Positions 40,201-55,200 of a stretch of DNA of 64,000 nucleotides are shown in pieces. This DNA is from Tachypleus tridentatus (Eukaryota; Arthropoda; Merostomata; Xiphosura; Limulidae): the NCBI RefSeq assembly GCF_004210375.1, contig NC_134830.1, positions 167,469,874-167,533,873 of the forward strand. Direction: 5' to 3'. The position numbers and the translations under genes are program-made. Positions within the stretch are counted from its first letter, which is position 1. Every line of letters starts with the position of its first letter. A model generated the notes under the pieces. It saw only the letters and a list, made by a program, of their open reading frames with translations, had not been told where the DNA came from and ran no database searches.

Positions 40201-43200
40201 GCATGAGTAGTCGCCCAGTGGTTTAAGGAACATGACGCTTACGTTACCCATATGTCATGGCCTTCTCAGTTTCCAGATCAGAACTCATTCGAACATGTAA
40301 AGGATATTCTTGAAAGATGCATGAGACAGCGCTTTCCACTTCCATAAACTAGGTGGGAACTGATATTCTTCCTGAAGCAAAACTAAAGGCGCTGGTAGCC
40401 TCTATGCAATGGCGCGTACAGACTGTACTGGCCGCACGTTGTGGCTCAACACCCTATGACGTGACTTTACCTTGATAATTCCATATTATAACCTCTACCT
40501 GTGTGCTCAAGTATTAGGAATAATGCTACACAGGTAGATCATAAACTGATGACTTATTCAAATATGATTTTCAAAGTAATATTCTAAACCATTTCTACCA
40601 CTTCGATTCTTTGCACAGTAAGTGCCAACATGTAACTCTGTAAGACATAGTAGTATTATCTTTGACACTCTAACTGCTTATATTATGAAGGGTCAATATA
40701 TAGGCCTGGTACACAATGCAGTGGTGTCTCTGGTACTTGAAGTATTCATATGACAAATATTAGTATTTAGCGGTGTTATTCGTGACACCTTAACTGTTTA
40801 CGCAGTGAACGTCAGTGTAGAATTTTATTCAAAGCTAAGTAAAGCCTGATGATAAACCACACATCGCAAGTGACATTTTTATCAACGTTTATTGTTTGAT
40901 TTGTATCTTAGTAAGAAGTATCTGTTATATCAATATGTCACGTGTATAAGTGATTTAACACAGCCTTACTGCAACAGAGAATCCTTTAACATTTTGTATG
41001 ACACGAAGCAAAGTCAGGGTCGAGTCAAAAATGTGAGTAATATGTTAATATTATAAAGTTAGAATGATATTCAGAAATTACAACACAATTCTCACGTAAT
41101 TAGCACGCGCCATATCACATAAAGAAAAAAAAACACCATTTATAATTATCATTGTGAATATGGATTCCAATACACCAGAGAACCCATAACATAAGTTAGA
41201 ATTCATGAAAATAATGGACTTACAAGACGACTTAATATCATTCTACATGTAATAACTCACCATACAATAAAGTGTGTTGAGAAATATAAACAGAAAAATA
41301 GCAAAGTCTTCATTATTCACTTAACGAAGAACATAAGACCGGTAAAAGTAGATACGTTTCTTGAAAGCATTCAAACATTTAAGTCATAGATTTTCATGAG
41401 TAGACTCAAAACGAATGGATAGCAACTAGTATTTGAATAAGTACCAAACTGAAAATTAAACTGTGAGAAAGATAAATGACTTCAGACAAAGTTTTTTCCT
41501 TTGGCTGTTAACAAAATACAAATAGTTGTCATTTATTCCCTGAAAATGGATCTTTTTGAAGTCTTATTTTGTTACTATCCACAAAGATACACAAAGGGCT
41601 ATCTGGGCTCTGCCCACCAAAGTTATCGAAACCAGATGGCAGACATATCACTGTGTTTCTGGAAGGCCTTTCAGAAGTCCTCTCTCTATTTATAAAATGT
41701 AAGTGAATTCTAATAAGCAAGCATATGTAATTATGACCTAGGGGGTCTGCCATCCACCGCTGGTACAGTAGTAAGTAAGTATATGGATTTATAACGCTAA
41801 AATCAGGGGGTTTGATTCCCCTCGGTGGACTCAGCAGATAACCATATTTGGTTTTACTATAAGAAACATACACACGCTAAGACCACAAAATAAAAGAAAA
41901 AAAATACGAAAACGTCAAATTATGTCTTAAAAGATATTATATTTTTCGCAGTTAATTAATCCAATGTTGTAATTCTATGCATTTCTTAAACAATCAAATT
42001 TTTGTTCGTTATCAAAACTAATTTGAGAGAATTTATTTTAAATTTTTATGTTTTAAATTATGTTTTAGCTTTAAGTGTTATTGCTTTGTAAAACGAACAA
42101 AAAACAACAGTCTTCAACATAAAAATAAATATAAATAAAAATAATTATAAATAGTACTTTGTTACACTCTTCAAAGTTTCTAACGTTTAAAAATAAAACT
42201 GCTAACATGATAAAGAATTTAATCCTTAGAAGTTACACAAGAAATTTTATGTTAACACAACTACATCTCATGTTTATGATTACAAACTACATAACAATTT
42301 ACATATCCATCTGATGCAGATTTAAGTTTTGAACACACAAAATCAATCGATTTGATTTCAATCTGTCAAAATTCATATTTTGAATTTTTTAGTAGAATTT
42401 CATTCTCTAATCCTGAACTGTTCGTGTGTGGTTCAGTTTCACCAACTATTAAAACATACTATTTGTCTCTATGTAATTTTGCTCTGTACTTTTATCGTTG
42501 TTTTATCAAGTAGGTAAATTTTATCATTATTCTGTTTTCTCGAACTGAAATTATTTCATTATGATAGGACTTGCAATATCACATAACTAGATTCCGTTTT
42601 TATATTATAGGAAGCTCGTGTTATTATTCAACAGATTGGAACTTTAGTTTTCGCTTGTAACATTACATAATTAGAATATGTATTTTATCTCACAGGAAGA
42701 TGGCGTTACTATTCAGCAGATTGGAAATGATAATTCGGTGAAAGCAGATAAGGATGGAAATATGTCGCCTTTGAAACTTATTACATCACCTAGAATCGAG
42801 GCTTATGATCAAGATGAAGGAATTAATGAAATCATTAAATACAGTATTCCCACAGGCAGGTTTACTTCTTTATTCCAATTGGACAATTGTTTAACTGGTT
42901 TATGATTTAGTAGAACAAAATAATAAGAGTTCAGATAGTGATGATTGTACCTTAACAACAATAATTAGTAATTTAAGGACAGTGATTGAGTTATTTCTTG
43001 GTAATACATAGTAATGGTGTTTAAACCATGACAGATAAAACTTAGTAATTCTCGGGATTGTTGTTAATGCATTCGTTTATTAATCACGTATTAATAAAGA
43101 CACGGCTCGGCATGGCCAGGTGGGTTAAGGCGTTCGACTCGTAATCCGAGAGTCGTGGGTTCGAATCCACATCACACCAAACATGCTAGCCGTGGGGGCG

Positions 43201-46200
43201 TTATAAAGTGACGGTCTGTCCCACTGTTCGTTGGTAAAAAAATATCCCAAGAGTCGGCGGTGGGTGGTGATGACTAGATGCCTTCCCTCTAGTCTTACAC
43301 TGCAAATTTAGGAACGGCTAGCGCAGATAGCCCTCGTATAGCTATGCGCGAAATTTAAAAAAACAAAATAAAGAAACAATAACATTTCTGGAGACAATAT
43401 GGAAAACAAGTACTATTTAAGAAGAAACTGCATAGTTTCTTTCAAAGAACCATTTTAATATATATTTTTTCAGTTTTTAGGTAAATCTATGCGTTCAGTC
43501 TTGAGTGCCTATAAACTCTCTTTGTGTGTACTTGTGTTTTCTTATAGCAAAGCCACATCGGTTATCAGATGTGTCCATCGAGGGGAATCGAACCCCCCTG
43601 ACTTTATCACTGTAAATCTGTGAACTTACTGTCGTCCCAGCAGGGGACCAAACTCTATTTATCGTTCACAGAAAGTTTGGTATGAAATACTCAAAAATCT
43701 AAACGTTTATAATTATCGTGAACCATCCTTTAAATTTAACAGCAATACAGATGTGAATCTGTGGGTCCAGTTCCCATGAATCCTGAAACATTCTTTATTC
43801 TATATAGAATTTTAAATTATACCTAATATCATATTATTGTTTTAATCAGTTTATTGTCTAATAATATCAATTTTCCAGTGAATTGATTCAATAAAACATG
43901 AAACGCACCCAAAGAACCCTTATTTTTTGTCCATTCTTTGAGGGGTTTTTTTAAATATGTTACTCGTGGTGAGAGGGTTTTCGTTGCTGTAAACGTACAA
44001 TTTCACATCGTGTGAACATTTTTAAAAATAGAGTAAACATGGAAAGCTAGATATACATATAGTAATATAATTAACCAAGAAAATGTAAGTTTGATGTTTA
44101 CGTTTTTCCCGCCAAAATGTTACGTAGTATTTATATATTTCAAACTGTGGTGGTGTGAAGAATATGAAATTGTTTTACTTTAACATTAATAGATGTCAAC
44201 TTGATAGATATTCTGGTTAAATGCTTGTAATATTTCAAACCATGTAATTTTTAGAAATTGTGTTCTTTTGTTTTTCAAAGGTCAAGAAGAGATTGTATTG
44301 AAAAGCTTTGAGATTGATGAAAACACAGGTGAATTAACTTTGAAGTCTGCGAGTCCAGAACTATTGTTAAAAAGTCAAATTAGCTTCTCTATTGAGGTGG
44401 GTACTAGAAAATACATGTAGGCGAAATTTTGAAATTAAAAATAGAATCGACGTTTAAACGTCTGCCATATGAGATATTGTCCTGCTTTTTAAACACTGAT
44501 TCTATTTTTAATTTCGCATTGTTACTAGTTCTGTTAGGAGGCCACGTTGAAAATTAGTGTAGTGGACATTGTTTCTTCGATATTAAGCACAAAGATTTGG
44601 CCACTAGGGGTATAAAAACCCGTTTTCTAGCGCTATAAGTCCGCAGACATATCGCTGTGTCACTGGGGGTGTGTGTATTGTTTGCTTGTTTTTGAATTTC
44701 GCGCAAAGCTACACGAGGGCTATCTGCACAGCCGTCCCTAATTTTGCAGTATAAGACAAGAGGAAAGGCAGCTAGTCATCTCCACCCACTGACAACTGTT
44801 GGGCTACTCTTTTACCAAAAAATAGTGGGATTGACCGCACATTATATGGCTGAAAGAGCGAGCATGTTTGGTGTGACGGGGATTCGAACCTTCGACCCTC
44901 AGATTACGGGTCAAGTTCCTTAACCACTTAGCCATGCTGGGCCTAGGGAAGCTGTATTATAGACAATTAAAGATAAAAAAATGTTACAATATTCTACTGT
45001 CCTGGAATTTAAGTAGCTTAAAATGTGAGCATTTTTCCTACAGCAGCTCATGGGTAACAGTGAATGTTTCAAAATACTTGTACTTGAATAAGCCGAAAAG
45101 GTGGTTCTTCGAATGTTTCCAAATTTTACACCGTAAAATGAAAAAAAATAAATAAATAACGATTTATGGTAGGTTGGCCATGTTGCCTTTTCCACTTTGC
45201 TGTTTATTTAGATGTCTATTATTCCTCCAACTCACCTCCTAAGTAACAGTAGTGATGTATTTTTCTGTATTCGTTGCTTACTTGAGCTGCCAAAATTATT
45301 ATAAATGTCTATATTGTTAACATCTCACCATTAAGTATGAAAAGTAAGATGAGTCAACACTATTAATTTATTTAACAATCTTCAACAGTCAGATCCTTTC
45401 CAGTTATTCTCTTTTGAAGAGAAAATGAGCTCAAAGACTTTACCTATCCTTGTATGACGCTCGGCATGACTAGGTGATTAGAGGTATTCGACTTGTAATC
45501 TGAAGTGATGGCACTATAATATGACGGTAAATCTCACTATTCGTTGGTAATATAGTGTGTGTGTTTTCTCATAACAAAGCCACATTGGACTATCTGCTGA
45601 GTCTACCGAGGGGAATCGAACCTCTAATTTTGGTGTTGTAAATCCGTAGCCATAATACTGTACCAGCAAGGAAAATAGTAGCCCAGGAGTTGGCGGTGGG
45701 TGCTGATGACTAGCTGCCTTATCTATAGTCTTTCATTACTAAATTAGGATGGGCCAACGTTGATAGCCTTCGTGTAGCTTTGCGCGAAATTCAAAACAAA
45801 GCTTGTTAAATTAATTTACATAGCTTTTTTTATCATAATTTTGAACCCGTTTCCTGCCATTGACGTAAGACCAGTAGGATTCTTATTACTAGAATAATTT
45901 CGCAATATTCTTAATTGTTTTAAAAACCCTTGAGTAAATATTACCCAACCCAGGAGATTTATCATTCTTTAAGTTCAAAATTAATGTTATTAAAGTATTG
46001 TCTTTTTCAATCTTGCTTGCATCTAGCTACTGTTCAGAAAAGGGAGTATTGATTAAATTTTCATGTGTAAAAATTGGAGAAAAGCATAATGTACTAACTT
46101 TGCCATCCAATAATCATCACATATTAAACTGTCTGTGTTATCCCTCAAAGGCTCTACTTCCATCTAAACATTTTACTTTTAATGTATTTGAAGAATTCTT

Positions 46201-49200
46201 TACTATTAATTTTTACATGTTGAGCCAATTGTTTCATACACGTTTTTTTTAATCTACTAATTTTAAGTGAAATCAGTTCTTTTGGGCTTCTGTATTTCCT
46301 CAAATTACTCATCATGGCGGTCAATTTAAATTCCTTATATTTATAATGATTTTCTTTCATTTTATCCTATATACCTTTGTGAACAAACCTAGCCTTTTGT
46401 ATAACTTTCATCCACTTTTCGATTTATTAGGAACATACCTATCTTGAATATTTAATAATTTGTTTTTTCAACTTTTCCACGTTTCATAAGTATCTCAAAT
46501 TAGTTCAGTTGATAAACTTACAGCATATAATTCTTGTTTCACCTCATCAAAATTTGATTTATTCAAAACTTGGAGCCTCCATGGGGTACAGCGGACTTAC
46601 GACGCTTGAAACCAAGTTTCGATACCCGTGATGGACAGAGCACAGATAGTCCTTTGTTTAGCCTTATGCTTGACGAGAACCTTAATGTACCCACATTGTT
46701 CATAAAGTGTAATACGTATAAACACTTATTTAGATACGTTAAAAATAGTGTGATAAAGGTAGTCTTCACTTATTGTTTTAGCTACGTTTTGTTCAGTTTA
46801 TGAAATTAGTCTTCACTGTTTTATTGTTTTAGCTACGTTAATTATGGTGTGATGATGGTAGTCTTTACCATCTTATTGTTTTAGCTACGTTTTATTTAGT
46901 TTGATGAAGGTGGTCTTCACTGTCTTATTGTTTTAGCTACCTTAAACATACTTTGTGATGTCGAGAAAACCCACTTGTAGAGAAATATATATGTAGAAAC
47001 GGCTAGTTTGGGTTGAGAAAATATTTTACGTAGAGGAGTGAACAACGTTTCGACCTTCTTCGGTCATCATCAGGTTCACAAAGAAAGAGAGAGGCTAGCC
47101 AATACTTTTATGACACAAGTTAAAACACAAGCAATTAACACAGCATTACATCCACCATTATACTGATACAGATATGTAGACGACACGATCGCGGGATTCA
47201 CATCTACAGAACACACATTTAATTTTTTCAATCACATTAACGCTATACATCCCAACATTAACTTCACATGTGAACAAGAAGAAAGCAATCAAATATCATT
47301 TCTTAACCTCAAAATTACATGAACCGATGCACAATTTAAAACAGGAATCCACCGAAAAATCACCCATACTGAACTATACATTCCTTGGGACTCAGCACAT
47401 GAAATAAAACAAAAACTCAACATACTAAGAAACCAAATAAACACAGCCACAAAATTATGCTCACTAGATAAAATTAACAACGAATTAGACAAAATAAAAT
47501 AATACTTCATCAACATCAATAAGTTTCCGCCACAAACCGAAGAAAACATTATACGCACACACATAAACAGAAAGCAAAATCAACCAACAAAAGTAAATAT
47601 ATCTCACGAATCCAAAAATGACGAAACCATATACTGCTGCATACCATACATTCTCGACATCAGCAGAAAAATAACCAACATTTGGCAAAACTAGTAACAA
47701 AATATGACATTCCAGTTAATACCAAATTTATTCCAAAACCAGGCACAAAACTGAGGTCTATACTATGTAAAAACTACACTGACAAACACCACACCAACAT
47801 TATTTATAAAATACAATGTGATAACTGCCACGACTTATGTATTGGAGAAACAAGTAGAAAAATGGAAACCAGAGTTAAAGAACATAAAAAGTCACCTTCA
47901 CACGTTTTCGAACACTGCAAGTCAAATAAACACAACATAACCATAGAAAACACTCAAATAAAGAAACAAACATAAACAAACGCAAAATTAAAGAAGCCTT
48001 ACTTGTACAACAACTTATGCTTAAAATAAACCAATACAAAGGAACACCTTTATATATATATTAAAAATAATATAATAAATAATAAAATATAATATAAAAT
48101 TATATATTCAAACATCTAAGCCCGCCCTCTACATTCCGATACTCAGTTACACAACCCCTTTCAAACATGTGGTCAGCTTCCGGTCAGTTACTTCTCCCTT
48201 TCTTTGTGAACCTGACGATGACCGAAGAAGGTCGAAACGTTGTTCGCTCCTCTACGTAAATTTTCTCAACCCAAACGAGCCGTTTTTACATATATATTAA
48301 ACATAGTTTAATGAAGGTGGTCTTTACCGTTTTATTTTTTTTAGCTACGTTAATCATATTGTGACGAACGTAGTCTTTACCATCTTATTGTTTTAGCTTC
48401 GTTAAACATAGTTTGATGAAGGTAGTCTTCACCGTCTTATTGTTTTAGCCACGTGAAACATATCAGGTCATCCCTAAAGTAATGTCCAATTTTAGGTTCA
48501 GAAAAATACAAAGGATTTCAAACGCTTTTAATGTTATTTAATCAGTAATTATGTTACATTGTTATTAATTACTTCCTACTAACGATTCAGAAGCTTCTGA
48601 ATGCCACTTCTATAAAATTCTTGGAGTTTGGAGGAAAAGAACGTAGATACAATAGTTTTGACATCTTCATATGTTCCAAGCTCTTTTTTATTAAGATAGT
48701 TCTGCAGACTTTGGAATAGATGGTAAACAGATGGGGCAAGGTCTAGAGAATAAGAAGGATGTGGAAGTTTTTCCCAGTCTAGCTCTTCAATCCTTGCTAT
48801 ATGGGGCCATGCATTATCCTGGTGTAACACAACACATTTACGATTGATCGAAGCAGGCCTCTTTTCTTTCAGTAAAACATTCAAGCACTCTGTTGACAAC
48901 AGAAGTCTGATGTCATCGTTACATTGAGTGGCAGCAGCTCAAAGTGGATCACACCAACAATATCCCATCAAATGCTTAACAAGACTTTCCTGTGGTGGAG
49001 GTCCATTTTGGACTGTGCTTTATTCGGGTATCCCGCACTGAGCCATTGTCTGCGGCGTTTAACATTTTTATGAAATATCCATTTTTCATCTCCAGTCATT
49101 AACGTGTCCACAAAAGGTGAGTTACGTTCACGAGAGTGCAGAGAAGTGCAAAATGTCTACTCTTACTCTAAGGTTGGCTTGTGTCTAATCATGGTGGACC

Positions 49201-52200
49201 TATTTTCCAAGGTTTGACATATTTTCAAACTGTTGCAGATGACAGTGAACTATTGAATGGGTTGAATTAAGCTTCTGTGCTAGTTTTTCAACTGTTACAA
49301 CACAACTTTCATCAAGTGCAGCTACTACATATTTTATATGTCCTACTACATATTTTAGTCATTAAACCCTTCTACAAAGACAGAACTGATGATGCACTTT
49401 CTGTATTAAATATTCGGACAATACTTGAGGGATAACCTCATAGTTTGATGAAGGTAGTATTCACCGTCTTATTGTTTTAGCTATGTTAAGCATAGTTTGA
49501 TGAAGGTAGTCTTCACCGTTTTATTGTTTTAGCTATGTTAAACATAGTTTGGTGAAGGTAGTCTTGACCGTTTTATTGTTTTAGCTATGTTAAATATAGT
49601 TTGGTGAAGGTTGTCTTAACCGTCATATTGTTTTAGCTATGTTAAGCATAGTTTGATGGAGGTTGTCTTAACCGTCATATTGTTTTAGCTATGTTAAACA
49701 TAGTTTGATGGAGGTTGTCTTAACCGTCATATTGTTTTAGCTATGTTAAACATAGTTTGGTGAAGGTAATCGATGATCGATTCTACTTTTTGTTTCAGTT
49801 AATTATCATTATATCGCTATGACTTTTTTAGGCTCATCAACAGAATAATAATGAAAGAAAAGCTCACGCTACTGTATCTGTTAAGTTGACCACCGAAGAT
49901 GTTAACCTCCCATTATTCACACAAGTTGTCCGTATACCTAAAAGTCTTCCGGAAAACAGTCAAGTTCACTCTATTCAAGTCGACAGAGATGTTGAATTTG
50001 TTATTTCAGGTACGTGTCAAAATTAATTATTATTAGTTTAAATATTATTGGTTATTTATTAATTCAGGAAATAATTTAATGGACTATCTGAGATTGTATT
50101 TATTACACGTTAATGTTGTTTATATGATGTATATTGGAATGTTGAACTGATTTAGACCATAAAAATAATAATCATATCAGAGCAGAATATGGCTTTATTC
50201 TACTAAATGAAATACGTCAGGAATGATGGGTCAAATGACATTCACGTGCTTGATTAACAAGTCAAGCGTCATCTGTTGATCCGAAGTATAAGGTAACGAT
50301 ATACTGTTAGTTTAAACATAATATAATAATTAAAAACAATTACAGCATAATCTTACCTGACAAAAATCGCAGCTTCAAAATTCAAGATCAAAGAGTGCTA
50401 AGAAGCAGTAACATTACATGGGCACCATACTGTAAGTCACGCAGAGGGCGACGACAACAGGTACATGGGCACCATACTATAAGTCACGCAGAGGGCGACG
50501 ACAACAGGTACATGGGCACTATACTATAAGTCACGCAGAGGGCGACGACAACAAGATGTTCTTCTGTCATATTTTAATGTGTATTATCATCAGCGACCAT
50601 CAGTGCTTTTTTAGAACCTTTTGAAGGTCCCCTACTAGAAGGACTAGGTGATGCGACATAGGTGTCGTCAGCCGTTTCCGTTCTGTTCCGACCACAGGTT
50701 CCACAGTAGAATGAATATCACTTTGTGTTAATGTTTAACAGAAAGAATAGTTTCCCTTCTGTCTGGTGACACAAGTGTCTTTTAAGAAAAACTTTGCTTA
50801 GACAACAAGATAAGTTGGAATCCAAAGGGCCATTCGTAAAGTGTCATGTTACCTAAAGTGGATAACAGTGGTTAAATGGAATGTACAGTGCCACCTTCGA
50901 TTAAGAGGTATCCGGTTTTCTGGACTTTACTTCCAGTGTTATAGCTTTCCACATAATACTATTGTAGCACTGAACTTGACCATTATCTTGAGAGTTATAG
51001 GAGTGGTACAAATAATAGCGATTTCTTTATCGTGAAAGAAATTCCTAAGCTCAGATGACATAAAAGATGGCTCACGATCACTAGATATGTGTGATGAAGT
51101 GCCAGCAATCGAGAAGAGCTGACATAAAGATATGAGCACTGAAGTAAATGAGATGTGAGGACAAGACATTATGAAAAATAATCGTGAAAACTCATAGCTT
51201 TGATCAGCTTCGTTTGTGGAGGCTTGAAGAAACTAGGTTTGATCTCAGCACAAACTACAGCTAATCATTCTTTTGATGTCACAAACAGAACACGGAGAGA
51301 TCCTGCAACGAATCATGAATGGCACAAACAATCATAAAGTTCGAACAGTGAGTCTGTGTTAATAGCTGAGAAATGACTCTGTGAAGGTGTATCAGCTGCC
51401 ATGTTGCACTTTCCAAGTCGATTGTTTGTGTCGTAGCTGTATGGTGTTTGTTCAAGATTCTCTCTCATGACTTCCTCATTCATTATCTTTCCAGATTCTT
51501 TATTGTTAAACATAAATGCTTCTGATTTTTGGTCTGTGATGAGCTGAAAGTGATGTTCAAGAAGGTGATACTTCCATTTAAACTGTATTTCCACAGTATA
51601 ACAGGCTTCTTTCTGTAGTGCAACGTGGCGTTGTTCTAATGCTGAGAGTGCTCTTGAGATAAACCAATGGATAATCCATCTAAATAAACATAGTGGCGAT
51701 TGCACAATTTGAAGCGTTTTATACAACAACAAAAGATGAGCTGCGATCTATAGCTGTCACCGTTGTTTTGTGATCTATAGCTGTCACCACTGTTTTGTGA
51801 TCTATGGCTGTCACTGCTGTTTTGTGATCTATAGCTGTCACCGTTGTTTTGTGATCTATAGCTGTCACCGTTGTTTTGTGATCTATAGCTGTCACCACTG
51901 TTTTGTGATCTATGGCTGTCACTGCTGTTTTGTGATCTATAGCTGTCACCGTTGTTTTGTGATCTATAGCTGTCACCGTTGTTTTGTGATCTATAGCTGT
52001 CACCACTGTTTTGTGATCTATGGCTGTCACTGCTGTTTTGTGATCTATAGCTGTCACCGTTGTTTTGTGATCTATAGCTGTCACCGTTGTTTTGTGATCT
52101 ATAGCTGTCACCACTGTTTTGTGATCTATGGCTGTCACTGCTGTTTTGTGATCTATAGCTGTCACCGTTGTTTTGTGATCTATAGCTGTCACCGTTGTTT

Positions 52201-55200
52201 TGTGATCTATAGCTGTCACCACTGTTTTGTGATCTATAGCTGTCACCACTGTTTTGTGATCTATAGCTGTCACCGTTTTTTGTGATCTATAGCTGTCACC
52301 GTTGTTTTGTGATCTATAGCTACCACCGTTGTTTTGTGATCTATAGCTGTCACCGTTGTTTTGTGATCTATAGCTGTCACCGTTGTTTTGTGATCTATAG
52401 CTGTCACCGTTGTTTTGTGATCTATAGCTGTCACCACTGTTTTGTGATCTATAGCTGTCACCACTGTTTTGTGATCTATAGCTGTCACCGTTTTTTTGTG
52501 ATCTATAGCTGTCACCGTTGTTTTGTGATCTATAGCTACCACCGTTGTTTTGTGATCTATAGCTGTCACCACTGTTTTGTGATCTATAGCTGTCACCGTT
52601 GTTTTGTGATCTATAGCTGTCACCGTTGTTTTGTGATCTATAGCTGTCACCACTGTTTTGTGATCTATGGCTGTCACTGCTGTTTTGTGATCTATAGCTG
52701 TCACCGTTGTTTTGTGATCTATAGCTGTCACCGTTGTTTTGTGATCTATAGCTGTCACCACTGTTTTGTGATCTATGGCTGTCACTGCTGTTTTGTGATC
52801 TATAGCTGTCACCGTTGTTTTGTGATCTATAGCTGTCACCGTTGTTTTGTGATCTATAGCTGTCACCACTGTTTTGTGATCTATAGCTGTCACCACTGTT
52901 TTGTGATCTATAGCTGTCACCGTTATTTTGTGATCTATAGCTGTCACCGTTGTTTTGTGATCTATAGCTACCACCGTTGTTTTGTGATCTATAGCTGTCA
53001 CCGTTGTTTTGTGATCTATAGCTGTCACCGTTGTTTTGTGATCTATAGCTGTCACCGTTGTTTTGTGATCTATAGCTGTCACCGTTGTTTTGTGATCTAT
53101 AGCTGTCACCACTGTTTTGTGATCTATAGCTGTCACCACTGTTTTGTGATCTATAGCTGTCACCGTTGTTTTGTGATCTATAGCTGTCACCGTTGTTTTG
53201 TGATCTATAGCTGTCACCGTTGTTTTGTGATCTATAGCTGTCACCACTGTTTTGTGATCTATAGCTGTCACCGTTGTTTTGTGATCTATAGCTGTCACCG
53301 TTGTTTTGTGATCTATAGCTGTCACCACTGTTTTGTGATCTATAGCTGTCACCACTGTTTTGTGATCTATAGCTGTCACCGTTATTTTGTGATCTATAGC
53401 TGTCACCGTTGTTTTGTGATCTATAGCTACCACCGTTGTTTTGTGATCTATAGCTGTCACCACTGTTTTGTGATCTATAGCTGTCACCGTTGTTTTGTGA
53501 TCTATAGCTGTCACCGTTGTTTTGTGATCTATAGCTGTCACCGTTGTTTTGTGATCTATAGCTGTCACCGTTGTTTTGTGATCTATAGCTGTCACCGTTG
53601 TTTTGTGATCTATAGCTGTCACCACTGTTTTGTGATCTATAGCTGTCACTGCTGTTTTGTGATCTATAGCTGTCACTGCTGTTTTGTGATCTATAGCTGT
53701 AACCGTTGTTTTGTGATCTATAGCTGTCACCGTTGTTTTGTGATCTATAGCTGTCACCACTGTTTTGTGATCTATAGCTGTCACTGCTGTTTTGTGATCT
53801 ATAGCTGTCACCGTTTTTTTGTGATCTATAGCTATCACTGCTGTTTTGTGATCTATATCTGTCACCGTTGTTTTGTGATCTATAGCTGTCACTGCTGTTT
53901 TGTGATCTATAGCTGTCACTGCTGTTTTGTGATCTATAGCTATAACCGCTGTTTTGTGATCTATAGCTGTCACCGCTGTTTTGTGATCTATAGCTGTCAC
54001 CACTGTTTTGTGATCTATAGCTGTCACCGTTGTTTTGTGATCTATAGCTGTCACCGTTGTTTTGTGATCTATAGCTGTCACCGTTGTTTTGTGATCTATA
54101 GCTGTCACCGTTGTTTTGTGATCTATAGCTGTCACCGTTGTTTTGTGATCTATAGCTGTCACCGTTGTTTTGTGATCTATAGCTGTCACCACTGTTTTGT
54201 GATCTATAGCTGTCACCACTGTTTTGTGATCTATAGCTGTCACCGTTTTTTGTGATCTATAGCTGTCACCGTTGTTTTGTGATCTATAGCTACCACCGTT
54301 GTTTTGTGATCTATAGCTGTCACCACTGTTTTGTGATCTATAGCTGTCACCGTTGTTTTGTGATCTATAGCTGTCACCGTTGTTTTGTGATCTATAGCTG
54401 TCACCGTTGTTTTGTGATCTATAGCTGTCACCGTTGTTTTGTGATCTATAGCTGTCACCGTTGTTTTGTGATCTATAGCTGTCACCACTGTTTTGTGATC
54501 TATAGCTGTCACTGCTGTTTTGTGATCTATAGCTGTCACTGCTGTTTTGTGATCTATAGCTATAACCGTTGTTTTGTGATCTATAGCTGTCACCGTTGTT
54601 TTGTGATCTATAGCTGTCACCACTGTTTTGTGATCTATAGCTGTCACTGCTGTTTTGTGATCTATAGCTGTCACCGTTTTTTGTTATCTATAGCTATCAC
54701 TGCTGTTTTGTGATCTATATCTGTCACCGCTGTTTTGTGATCTATAGCTGTCACTGCTGTTTTGTGATCTATAGCTGTCACTGCTGTTTTGTGATCTATA
54801 GCTATAACCGCTGTTTTGTGATCTATAGCTATAACCGCTGTTTTGTGATCTATAGCTGTCACCACTGTTTTGTGATCTATAGCTGTCACCACTGTTTTGT
54901 GATCTATATCTGTCACCGCTGTTTTGTGATCTATAGCTGTCACTGCTGTTTTGTGATCTATAGATGTCACTGCTGTTTTGTGATCTATAGCTATAACCGC
55001 TGTTTTGTGATCTATAGCTATAACAGCTGTTTTGTGATCTATAGCTATCACCGCTGTTTTGTGATCTATAGCTGTCACCACTGTTTTGTGATCTATAGCT
55101 GTCACTGCTGTTTTGTGATCTATATCTGTCACCACTGTTTTGTGATCTATAGCTGTCACCGTTTTTTGTTATCTATAGCTATCACTGCTGTTTTGTGATC

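Larger units (their letters stand above)
46956..48296 (+). mobile_element. Penelope-like retroelement, 5' truncated, with inverted hammerhead-like termini
   Basis: The arms 46986-47090 and 48200-48296 are inverted copies (left ggctagtttgggttgagaaa, right tctcaacccaaacgagccg). Between them lies a + strand reverse transcriptase tail and a GIY-YIG endonuclease, the order typical of Penelope elements. The element interrupts the 51-bp array in intron 10. Stops in the coding part show it is inactive. Confidence 0.85.

Noticed and set aside
42856..42905. Extension of exon 9 to a terminal exon with a stop at 42903
   Set aside because: Exon 10 and later exons continue the cadherin repeat in phase, so an internal exon with a GC donor is the better model.
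43103..43180. tRNA gene candidates at SINE heads (here and at 3214, 35879, 60631)
   Set aside because: A and B boxes are present but the sequences continue into SINE bodies and recur as dispersed degraded copies.
52282..54255. 657-residue open frame on + (and the mirror frame on -)
   Set aside because: It is the 27-bp satellite read in phase. Both strands are equally open and frames break at single-base losses.
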